The position numbers and the translations under genes are program-made. Shown piece after piece: positions 1-5,185 of a stretch of 5,389 nucleotides of DNA (the first letter of the stretch is position 1; each line of letters begins with the position of its first letter). This DNA comes from Bacillota bacterium. Lineage in GTDB: Bacteria > Bacillota > Bacilli > Bacillales > Bacillaceae_J. The notes below the pieces were generated by a model. It did not search any database. It saw only the letters and a program-made list of their open reading frames with translations, and was not told the DNA's origin. The stretch spans positions 1 to 5,389 of the forward strand of contig JAEWMK010000497.1 of the NCBI GenBank assembly GCA_023457235.1, written 5' to 3'.

Positions 1-1
1 T

Positions 2-481
2 GCCAGAGCTGGTGAACATGGAAAGGGATTTTCTGTTGTTGCAAACGAAGTTAAGAAGCTTGCGGAACAATCAAAGGAAGCAACTAAGCAAATTTCTGAT
101 TTGATAAATAGTATTTTACAAGACACAAAACAATCGGTGCGTATTATGGAGCAGGTTACCGAAAATGCGGAGCAAGGATTAAAAATCTCAAAACAAACAT
201 CAGAAAAATTTAACGTAATCTTAAACCGTACTAGAGAAATTACACCGAAGGTAGAAGATGTTAACGATACAATACAAGTTATTTCTTCCGGGGTTCTTGA
301 ATTTACAAATATGGCTGAACAGATTGCATTAATTTCTCAAGAAAACTCCTCAAGTACGGAAGAAGTTGCAGCTTCGACTCAACAACAATTAGCATCTTTA
401 GAAGAAATATCACAATCAGCTAAAGGACTTTCGGACATGGCTATGCAATTAGCACAATTAGTTCAAAAATTTAAGATTTAA
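2..481 (+). CDS. Methyl-accepting chemotaxis protein, C-terminal part (5' end outside window)
   Basis: This is the distal 159 residues of a chemoreceptor; the reading frame is open from base 2, so the start lies upstream of the window. It begins inside the conserved hairpin tip (ARAGEHGKGF, then SVVANEVKKLAEQS), the part of an MCP that contacts the kinase CheA and the coupling protein CheW. The descending coiled-coil helix follows. It contains a likely methylation region around residues 112-124 (ISQENSSSTEEVAA), where CheR and CheB would adjust receptor output. The protein ends in KFKI, without the CheR-binding pentapeptide of enteric receptors, which is usual in bacilli. From the tip to the terminal Lys-Phe the residue count is identical to the next receptor downstream, so both belong to the same length class. 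The sensor domain, membrane segments and HAMP domain are not visible, so the ligand and the choice between soluble and membrane form are unknown. An internal TTG at 101 can be read as a start, but the family homology continues upstream of it, so that would be an artefact. Confidence 0.95.
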   Translation, partial: ARAGEHGKGFSVVANEVKKLAEQSKEATKQISDLINSILQDTKQSVRIMEQVTENAEQGLKISKQTSEKFNVILNRTREITPKVEDVNDTIQVISSGVLEFTNMAEQIALISQENSSSTEEVAASTQQQLASLEEISQSAKGLSDMAMQLAQLVQKFKI

Positions 482-486
482 CGAAC

Positions 487-530
487 CAGAGGGTCGGGAA
501 CTGTGGCTCTTATCCTCTATCTGCTTTTTT
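487..530 (+). terminator. Imperfect rho-independent terminator after the first MCP
   Basis: Six bases after the MCP stop codon, AGAGGGT (488-494) can pair with ATCCTCT (512-518), including one G-U pair. An outer CAGA (487-490) could alternatively pair with TCTG (520-523), next to the T-run at 525-530. The stem is imperfect and the loop is long, so this is weaker than the other terminators here. Some read-through into the second receptor gene is possible. The hairpin contains one copy of the 15-bp repeat at 491-505. Confidence 0.4.
491..505 (+). repeat. 15-bp dispersed repeat, copy 1
   Basis: GGGTCGGGAACTGTG occurs here and again, identically and on the same strand, at 5165-5179. Here it lies 10 bp after the stop codon of the MCP. 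A GTCCC at 531-535, after 25 intervening bases, matches the GTCCC half that closes the second copy (5179-5183), so this could be the same element interrupted or degraded. The match was read directly; calling it a genome-wide repeat family is inference. Confidence 0.6.
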
Positions 531-567
531 GTCCCTCACGAAAGATTTACAAAAAAATAAGTATACA

Positions 568-621
568 TTTACAGTTTCTTAACAATGAGTTGGTAAAATT
601 TCCTTTAAAGTGACTTGATAA
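568..621 (+). promoter_or_regulatory. Candidate promoter(s) of the second chemoreceptor gene
   Basis: There are two overlapping possibilities. (1) A sigma-A type extended -10, TGGTAAAAT at 591-599 (TG-n-TAAAAT), with TTTACA at 568-573 as a poorly spaced -35 (20 bp). (2) A sigma-D-like motility promoter, TAAA at 594-597, a 16-bp gap, then CTTGATAA at 614-621, compared with the Bacillus consensus TAAA-N15-GCCGATAT. The second choice fits a chemotaxis gene functionally but keeps only the GATA part of the -10. Either would give a short leader of about 20-40 nt before the TTG start. Confidence 0.35.
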
Positions 622-636
622 CTTAAGGAATTAGAT

Positions 637-651
637 GGGGGATTAAAATTG
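637..651 (+). promoter_or_regulatory. Ribosome binding site that sets a TTG start
   Basis: GGGGGA at 637-642 is followed by TTG at 649-651, with 6 bases between them, which is good spacing. The nearby ATG at 635 hits a stop codon after two further codons, and no in-frame ATG lies upstream of the first membrane segment. This fixes TTG as the start of the chemoreceptor. Confidence 0.8.
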
Positions 652-2322
652 AAAAAAATATATAATCGACTGAGTCTGCAAAGTAGATTGCTTCTTATTT
701 TTATTTTGTTGTTTGTTGTATCAATAAATATCCTCGGTTTTACGTTATACAGTAAAGCTAAAACAACCACTATTCAAATTATAGAAGATCGATTAACTCG
801 AGAAGTTGAGATCATGTCCTACATAATTAAAAATTTGAAGTTTGTTTATATCAGTGATGAGAATTATTTTTTTCAACAGGTAGAGATGAGCGTTCGTGAC
901 CAGCAAAAACAATTAGCAGCAGATGGTATATCTTCAGACCTATATTATATGCAAAATGGAAAGATTACACCTTTCCAGGTTAGTAAAAAAGTGAAGACCA
1001 ACTTTTCAAATGGACTAGTAGAAAAAATTAATAAGTTGGATAAGGGGATTTTCCATGATCAATTGGAAGGTAAGGATTATACGATTTCAGTACAAAAAAT
1101 AAATGAAATAAATGGAAAATTTATCTTGGCAGTCCCTACCAATTCATACTTGGGCCCTGTTAATCAAATGCATTCCTTTATTATTTTGTCAGTCATGATC
1201 TCCCTCATTATATGTACTATTCTTATTAGTTTATTTGTAAAAAGTATTACAAAACCACTAAAGAAATTACAGGAAACAATGAGAGAGGTTCGTGAAGGTA
1301 ATTTAAACAAAACGATTTCGGTAAAAACGACTGTTCCGGAAATTATTTCATTGAATAAAAGCTTTAACATGATGATAGAACAAATGAGAAATATGATTCA
1401 CGAATTAAACGAAACAACGAAAGAACTAGAATCTACTGGAGAAAGTCTAAGCCAGTCTTCCAATGAAGCACTTGCTTCCAGTCACAAGCTGATTCAAGAA
1501 ATTAACTTAGTAAAGCTAGCTGCCGAAGAGACAGCAGCAACTTCAGAGGATAGTGTTCATGATTTTAATACGATGAAGGACAAAATTGACTTGCTGATTA
1601 ACAATATTAATAAAGTTTTTGCTAGTTCAGAGGATATGAACCACTCAGCTCAAGGGGGTGAACGGAATATCACACAATTAATCGAGACCATTAACCTCTT
1701 TGAATCAGATTTCGAGTATATGACCGGTACGATTAAAGAAGTGAAAAATCATTCTAATGCCATTGCAAACCTGGTGGGTTTAATACAAGCGGTTGCCGAT
1801 CAAACAAAACTGTTAGCACTTAACGCTACGATTGAAGCAGCACGGGCGGGAGAAGCAGGGAAGGGCTTTGCAGTTGTAGCCAATGAAGTACGCAAACTTG
1901 CAGACCAATCAACAAAGGCTGCTGAAGAAATAACAAGTTCCATTACAACCATGGAGGATGTAACTAAGCAGGCTAGCCAAGAATTCGATCAAATTTTATT
2001 AAAAATAAACAAGACATTAACAACGGCAAATCAGTCCAAGGAATCCTTTGACAATTTAATGAGTGAAATTAGTAGAGTAATTGAAAAAATACAAAACATG
2101 CAAGGGGAGCTATCTGAGCTTCAATACATATTACCTCAGCTTGAACATACAACAGCAGGGATCGTTTCTATATCTCAAGAAACACTTTCAAGTACGGAAC
2201 AAATGCTGACCACAAGTGATAAGCAAATTAGTGAAATGGAGAAGACACACTTGATTGGTATGCAGCTTACAGAATTATCATCCTCATTGTCATTTAAAAC
2301 AAAAAAGTTTAACGTAGGATAG
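649..2322 (+). CDS. Membrane methyl-accepting chemotaxis protein (Cache-like sensor, HAMP, MCP signalling domain)
   Basis: A complete 557-aa chemoreceptor. A short basic N-terminus precedes TM1 (about residues 14-36). An extracellular sensor of about 140 residues follows (37-175), then TM2 (about 177-198), HAMP (about 198-250) and the cytoplasmic coiled-coil signalling domain (about 270-557). The sensor size and its ending ([13 protein letters not shown] before TM2) suggest a single Cache/PAS-like fold, but this is inference and the ligand is unknown. The tip is at about 383-407 ([19 protein letters not shown], then GKGF). Likely methylation regions are [10 protein letters not shown] (291-300) and around E511-Q518. 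The protein would relay ligand binding to CheA/CheW and so to flagellar rotation. The Asn usual in QTNLLALNA is Lys387 here. The start is TTG, chosen from the ribosome binding site at 637. The gene lies 167 bp after another MCP gene and ends at a terminator shared with the convergent cyclase. Its exact counterpart in model Bacillus species is not recognised, so no symbol is given. Confidence 0.95.
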   Translation: MKKIYNRLSLQSRLLLIFILLFVVSINILGFTLYSKAKTTTIQIIEDRLTREVEIMSYIIKNLKFVYISDENYFFQQVEMSVRDQQKQLAADGISSDLYYMQNGKITPFQVSKKVKTNFSNGLVEKINKLDKGIFHDQLEGKDYTISVQKINEINGKFILAVPTNSYLGPVNQMHSFIILSVMISLIICTILISLFVKSITKPLKKLQETMREVREGNLNKTISVKTTVPEIISLNKSFNMMIEQMRNMIHELNETTKELESTGESLSQSSNEALASSHKLIQEINLVKLAAEETAATSEDSVHDFNTMKDKIDLLINNINKVFASSEDMNHSAQGGERNITQLIETINLFESDFEYMTGTIKEVKNHSNAIANLVGLIQAVADQTKLLALNATIEAARAGEAGKGFAVVANEVRKLADQSTKAAEEITSSITTMEDVTKQASQEFDQILLKINKTLTTANQSKESFDNLMSEISRVIEKIQNMQGELSELQYILPQLEHTTAGIVSISQETLSSTEQMLTTSDKQISEMEKTHLIGMQLTELSSSLSFKTKKFNVG

Positions 2323-2335
2323 AAATATTAGATAT

Positions 2336-2375
2336 AAAAGCGCTCAAAAGGTTTGGTATCCATTTGGGCGCTTTT
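2336..2375. terminator. Strong bidirectional terminator between convergent genes
   Basis: AAAAGCGCTCAAA (2336-2348) pairs with TTTGGGCGCTTTT (2363-2375): 13 consecutive pairs with one G-U, plus two more inner G-C pairs (2350-2351 with 2360-2361). A T-run follows on the plus strand (2372-2376), and the A-run at 2336-2339 gives a U-run on the minus strand. It lies 13 bp after the chemoreceptor stop and 12 bp after the cyclase stop on the other strand, so it can serve both. Confidence 0.9.
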
Positions 2376-2387
2376 TGCCACTACAAA

Positions 2388-4595
2388 CTAAGCACGCGTC
2401 TCCTTTTTCAAATTCTTAATCAAACAGCTCGTCAATTTACAATCAACATCACACATTAAAGAACTATAAAATTGATATCTGTTTTTGCCTTTCTTTTTGG
2501 CATGATACATTGCCAGGTCGGCATGCTTCATTAAAGTTTCATTGTCTTTTCCATTGTTTGGGAAAAGACTGATTCCAATGGTTGCTCCGACGAATAATTC
2601 GTTATTTCCGATAACAATTGGTTTATTAATCTCGTTAATTATATTTTGTGCGATGATCCCTGCGTCACTTGGTTTATTTATTTCTTGATATAGTATGACA
2701 AATTCATCTCCGCCAAGGCGGGCCACTGTGTCAAATTCCCCTGCATATTTATTTAGACGGTTTGCAGCTATTTTTAACAATTTATCACCGACATCATGTC
2801 CGTAGGTGTCATTTACGATCTTAAATCCATCGAGATCTAAGAAAAGAAGGGCTACCATTCGATTTTCTTCTTTTGCCTGTAATAACGCTTTTCCGATTGC
2901 TTTCTGTAAATAATTGCGATTCGGTAATTCGGTTAAAGGGTCATGGTAGGCTTTGTATTTGATTTTGTCTTCATTTCGCTTTTTGTCGGTCATATCCATC
3001 AGGGTTTCAATAACAGCCGTTAGTTCACCTTTGCGATTATAGAGAGGGGCCGCATCGAAATAAAGATAGTGATTCAAGCCATCATTCAAAATAAACCAAC
3101 CTTCCGCATGCAGTCCATCTGGAATAATCCGTGATTTATCGTAGGAAATGGAATATTGATTTATTTGGCTTTTACGAATAATTAAATCCGCTAAACAAGG
3201 ATGTGGTTCTTCGAAAAAAGCCTTCCAATGATTTGGCGTTCCTAAAATCGTATGGGCTTTAATGCCTGTTAGCTCCTCGCATGCTTTATTCCAAATGGTA
3301 ATGTTGCCGTCAGCGTTAATAACAAAGGTAGCAGTTGTGGAATTTTGAATTAAGTTATCTGCGAACTCTTTTTGTTCCTGCAGCTGTTCTTCAGCAATTT
3401 TTAATTCATCGATCTTGTTGCAAAGTGCTTCTGCCATTCTATTAAAGGAGTCACCTGCATGTTTTAGCTCATCGTTTGTATCCAGTGACAATTTTGCATT
3501 TAAATCACCGTTTGCTATTTTAGTTGCTGTTTGTTCGAAGGTAAAAACAGTGTCACGTACAGATTTATAGAAAGCAATAAAAAGATAACTCAAAATGAAT
3601 AGAATCGTGATTAATAATAAGACGATCTGTGTTCTTTCTTTTTCAATATGATGTATATCGTTTTCAAGGACATCAGTCAATGCTAGGGCTTCAATTTCAT
3701 ATAATATAAAAGCACTGTCTATCGCTCTGCTTGCCAATAGAAAATAATGATTTGGTGAAATATTATTTTCCTCTGCATATAGAACATTTTTATTTAATAC
3801 GTCCAAAAAGATTTCAGTTTCAGAGACGGTTTTTTCGAGATTAGCTTTTATAAGTGTTTCATTCGGAACATTTTCACTCAGTATAGTGTTGACCGAATTT
3901 TTTATATCTTCAAGGGTTGAGCTAATTAAAATAGATAAGACAAATAGCTTTGTTCTCTCATCAACCGTCATCGTCTCCTTAGCAAGATAGCCTGAACCGT
4001 ATGCCCGTGTTTGTCCGATTTTTTCCGTCATCATCGGTATATTCATATAAGATTCGGTAAGGTGATAGTTTTTTAGCCCTGTATCAAGATATAAGTTTGA
4101 AGTATTTCCAATATGATTCATGAATTCTAGCAATTTCGCGATAATCTCTGTGTGTTCCTCAAGGGTCTCATTAACGGAAAGCTGGTTCGCATTCTTTTGA
4201 AAGGTGTTCCACATATCTTTTATTTCGTTCCATTTTTGTTCGGTTTTGAGGGTAGCCCCTAATTTTTGATCAACGGCATCCAGTTGCTCGATTTTTAACT
4301 CAATTTGTGATTTCTTCAGCGCAAGTTCTTCTTTAAAGGACTGATCACCACTTAGAAAAGCATTCGTCATTCCCCGATGCTGTTGAATATCGGCGATCAG
4401 ATTTTTCAAGTGCAAGGTATATTCAATCCCTAATTTTTCTTTTTCTATAAAATCAATTTTATCCTTCATATCAGAAATTAATAGAAATAACATGACACTT
4501 ATAGGCAGTAGAAAAATAACCCCGATTAACGCGAATTTATGGGGATACTTTAACTTCTTCATTAAAGAAACAGCAGGTGAAAATATTGAAATCAT
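2388..4595 (-). CDS. Membrane diguanylate cyclase: helical sensor, HAMP, PAS, GGDEF
   Basis: A 735-aa predicted c-di-GMP synthase (2 GTP to c-di-GMP). TM1 is at about residues 20-42, followed by an all-helical extracellular sensor of about 280 residues (43-321), TM2 (about 323-343), HAMP (about 343-395), a short coiled coil, PAS (about 412-540) and GGDEF (about 545-710). The GGDEF motif is intact (RLGGDEF, G628-F632), as are FLDLDGFKIVNDTYGH (585-600) and the opening HDPLTELPNR (551-560), so it should be catalytically active. The inhibitory I-site RxxD expected at 619-622 reads GEFD, so product inhibition at that site is probably absent. No EAL phosphodiesterase domain follows. The last 25 residues contain C715, C719 and C724 and resemble the start of a GGDEF-EAL linker. 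The sensor contains two similar segments around Arg74 and Arg197, reminiscent of NIT-type nitrate/nitrite sensors, but the ligand is not established. The ATG at 4595 is preceded by GAAGGTG with 7-bp spacing. The gene converges on the chemoreceptor gene and probably links an external signal to the motile-sessile choice. Confidence 0.95.
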   Translation of the reverse strand: MISIFSPAVSLMKKLKYPHKFALIGVIFLLPISVMLFLLISDMKDKIDFIEKEKLGIEYTLHLKNLIADIQQHRGMTNAFLSGDQSFKEELALKKSQIELKIEQLDAVDQKLGATLKTEQKWNEIKDMWNTFQKNANQLSVNETLEEHTEIIAKLLEFMNHIGNTSNLYLDTGLKNYHLTESYMNIPMMTEKIGQTRAYGSGYLAKETMTVDERTKLFVLSILISSTLEDIKNSVNTILSENVPNETLIKANLEKTVSETEIFLDVLNKNVLYAEENNISPNHYFLLASRAIDSAFILYEIEALALTDVLENDIHHIEKERTQIVLLLITILFILSYLFIAFYKSVRDTVFTFEQTATKIANGDLNAKLSLDTNDELKHAGDSFNRMAEALCNKIDELKIAEEQLQEQKEFADNLIQNSTTATFVINADGNITIWNKACEELTGIKAHTILGTPNHWKAFFEEPHPCLADLIIRKSQINQYSISYDKSRIIPDGLHAEGWFILNDGLNHYLYFDAAPLYNRKGELTAVIETLMDMTDKKRNEDKIKYKAYHDPLTELPNRNYLQKAIGKALLQAKEENRMVALLFLDLDGFKIVNDTYGHDVGDKLLKIAANRLNKYAGEFDTVARLGGDEFVILYQEINKPSDAGIIAQNIINEINKPIVIGNNELFVGATIGISLFPNNGKDNETLMKHADLAMYHAKKKGKNRYQFYSSLMCDVDCKLTSCLIKNLKKETRA

Positions 4596-4632
4596 GATCA
4601 GACACCTTCAAATTATAATTTTTGTTAAAAAT

Positions 4633-4660
4633 AATGTATCATGCTTTTCGTTAGTAAGAA
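4633..4660 (-). promoter_or_regulatory. Candidate sigma-A promoter of the diguanylate cyclase
   Basis: Read on the minus strand, TTCTTA (4660-4655) is followed after 16 bp by TACATT (4638-4633), which is preceded by TGA and so forms an extended -10. The -35 is weak (3 of 6) and the -10 is moderate (4 of 6). Transcription would start near 4626 and leave a leader of about 30 nt, too short to hold a riboswitch. Confidence 0.35.
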
Positions 4661-4710
4661 GTGTTAAAATATGACAATATAGTTAAATCTAAAAAAGAAA
4701 AGCAAGACAA

Positions 4711-4744
4711 AAAACGGGCTGTCCACAAGATAGGTGCCCGTTTT
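4711..4744 (-). terminator. Hairpin terminator upstream of the cyclase, best in the minus direction
   Basis: AAAACGGGC (4711-4719) pairs perfectly with GCCCGTTTT (4736-4744). Read on the minus strand, the stem is followed by a run of six Us, a classic intrinsic terminator; on the plus strand only four Us follow. No gene on the minus strand ends here, because the small gene upstream already has its own terminator at 4836-4870. It would insulate the cyclase promoter from read-through. Confidence 0.75.
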
Positions 4745-4835
4745 CATAAATTCAAATGCTGAATTGCTATCTTTAAAAACCGCAGCAGGATTGATAATAG
4801 GAGTATGTGTAATGTTAAGAAACGTAGGCAAATAA

Positions 4836-4870
4836 AAAAACAGCTCATTCAACGGATCTGAGCTGTTTTT
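4836..4870. terminator. Bidirectional-looking terminator after the 49-aa gene
   Basis: AAAAACAGCTCA (4836-4847) pairs with TGAGCTGTTTTT (4859-4870), a perfect 12-bp stem with an 11-base loop and T-runs on either strand. It begins 6 bp past the stop codon of the small minus-strand gene, which it most likely terminates. No plus-strand gene ends nearby. Confidence 0.88.
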
Positions 4871-4876
4871 CCTTTA

Positions 4877-5026
4877 TTAATAAGATTGCAGTAAAGTTAT
4901 CTCAGACGGGTGAACAAGCACTTTATTAAAGAAATAGGTTTTTTCAATTTCGATTTTGTTTTCGTCATAGATCCAGATTATTTCCCATTCTTCTTCATTA
5001 TAAATCACTTTTCTGCCGATTTTCAT
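4877..5026 (-). CDS. Small hypothetical protein, 49 aa
   Basis: The product is not recognised. It starts MKIGRKVIYNEEEWEIIW and continues for 49 residues, ending LVHPSEITLLQSY. It is rich in charged residues alternating with aromatic and beta-branched ones (EEEWEIIWIYD, then IEIEK), which suggests a tiny all-beta cytosolic protein, perhaps a small barrel, with no signal peptide, membrane segment or cysteine. Support for a real gene is a promoter at 5046-5074, a strong ribosome binding site (GGGGGGA, 5033-5039), an ATG at 5026 with 6-bp spacing, and a terminator just after the stop. An ATG at 5032 lies directly against the ribosome binding site and is too close to be used. A longer frame from a TTG at 5074 would start inside the promoter. 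The gene is downstream of, and co-directional with, the GH18 gene, but has its own promoter. No function can be assigned. Confidence 0.8.
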   Translation of the reverse strand: MKIGRKVIYNEEEWEIIWIYDENKIEIEKTYFFNKVLVHPSEITLLQSY

Positions 5027-5039
5027 ACACATTCCCCCC
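5024..5039 (-). promoter_or_regulatory. Ribosome binding site deciding the start of the 49-aa gene
   Basis: On the minus strand GGGGGGA (5039-5033) is followed directly by ATG-TGT-ATG. Only the second ATG (5026-5024) has workable spacing, 6 bases from the end of the purine run. The predicted product therefore starts MKIG rather than MCMKIG. Confidence 0.75.
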
Positions 5040-5045
5040 GAGCTG

Positions 5046-5074
5046 TTTATACCATTTTTGTCTAATAATACCAA
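5046..5074 (-). promoter_or_regulatory. Sigma-A promoter of the 49-aa gene
   Basis: On the minus strand TTGGTA (5074-5069) is followed, after exactly 17 bp, by TATAAA (5051-5046), which is preceded by TGG and so is also an extended -10. The hexamers match the consensus in 4 and 5 of 6 positions. Transcription would begin near 5039, right at the ribosome binding site, giving a very short leader of about 13 nt. Confidence 0.7.
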
Positions 5075-5113
5075 AAACAGGGATCGTTGTCAGTGATATA
5101 TTTCATATTTTCT

Positions 5114-5172
5114 GGGTCATGGGCTTGTTTTGGGTTCTTGGGTCGCGAGCTCGTGGGGGCCGTGGGGTCGGG
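5114..5172 (+). repeat. GC-rich tract with seven G-runs
   Basis: Seven runs of three or more Gs lie within 59 bases (5114-5116, 5121-5123, 5132-5134, 5140-5142, 5155-5159, 5164-5167, 5170-5172). By direct count 39 of the 60 bases at 5111-5170 are G or C, against visibly AT-rich surroundings. GGGTC recurs at 5114, 5140 and 5165 (steps of 26 and 25), a degenerate periodicity. An 8-bp palindrome CGAGCTCG lies at 5146-5153. No reading frame explains it. It lies between the GH18 stop codon and the promoter of the small gene, and ends in the dispersed repeat. Confidence 0.6.
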
Positions 5173-5183
5173 AACTGTGTCCC
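5165..5183 (+). repeat. 15-bp dispersed repeat, copy 2, inside an imperfect palindrome
   Basis: GGGTCGGGAACTGTG (5165-5179) is identical to 491-505. Here it continues to TCCC, so that GGGA-ACTGTG-TCCC (5170-5183) can form a short hairpin. It lies 2 bp beyond the stop codon of the GH18 gene. Relative to the adjacent gene it is in the opposite orientation to copy 1. It resembles the small palindromic intergenic repeats of bacilli, which is inference. Confidence 0.6.
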
Positions 5184-5185
5184 AT

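Noticed and set aside
579..1370. Two minus-strand frames (579-770 and 1164-1370)
   Set aside because: They are antisense to the chemoreceptor's membrane segments; hydrophobic residues there are a by-product of the complementary strand.
4492..4674. 60-aa open frame on the plus strand
   Set aside because: It lies mostly antisense to the start of the cyclase gene, with no family resemblance or ribosome binding site.
4596..4710. c-di-GMP (GEMM) riboswitch upstream of the cyclase
   Set aside because: The leader from the predicted start is about 30 nt and no GEMM-like stem architecture is visible; the chemoreceptor leader at 600-648 is also too short.
4664..4852. 62-aa open frame on the minus strand (starts MNELFFYLP)
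   Set aside because: It starts inside one terminator hairpin, runs through the other, has no ribosome binding site, and ends in a low-complexity Phe-rich stretch from the U-run. A central part (NPAAVFKDSNSAFEFMKTG) looks protein-like and might be a relic, but cannot be supported.
5027..5074. Longer N-terminus (TTG start at 5074) for the small protein
   Set aside because: The TTG is the first part of the -35 hexamer and the extra codons cover the promoter, so that region would not be transcribed from it.
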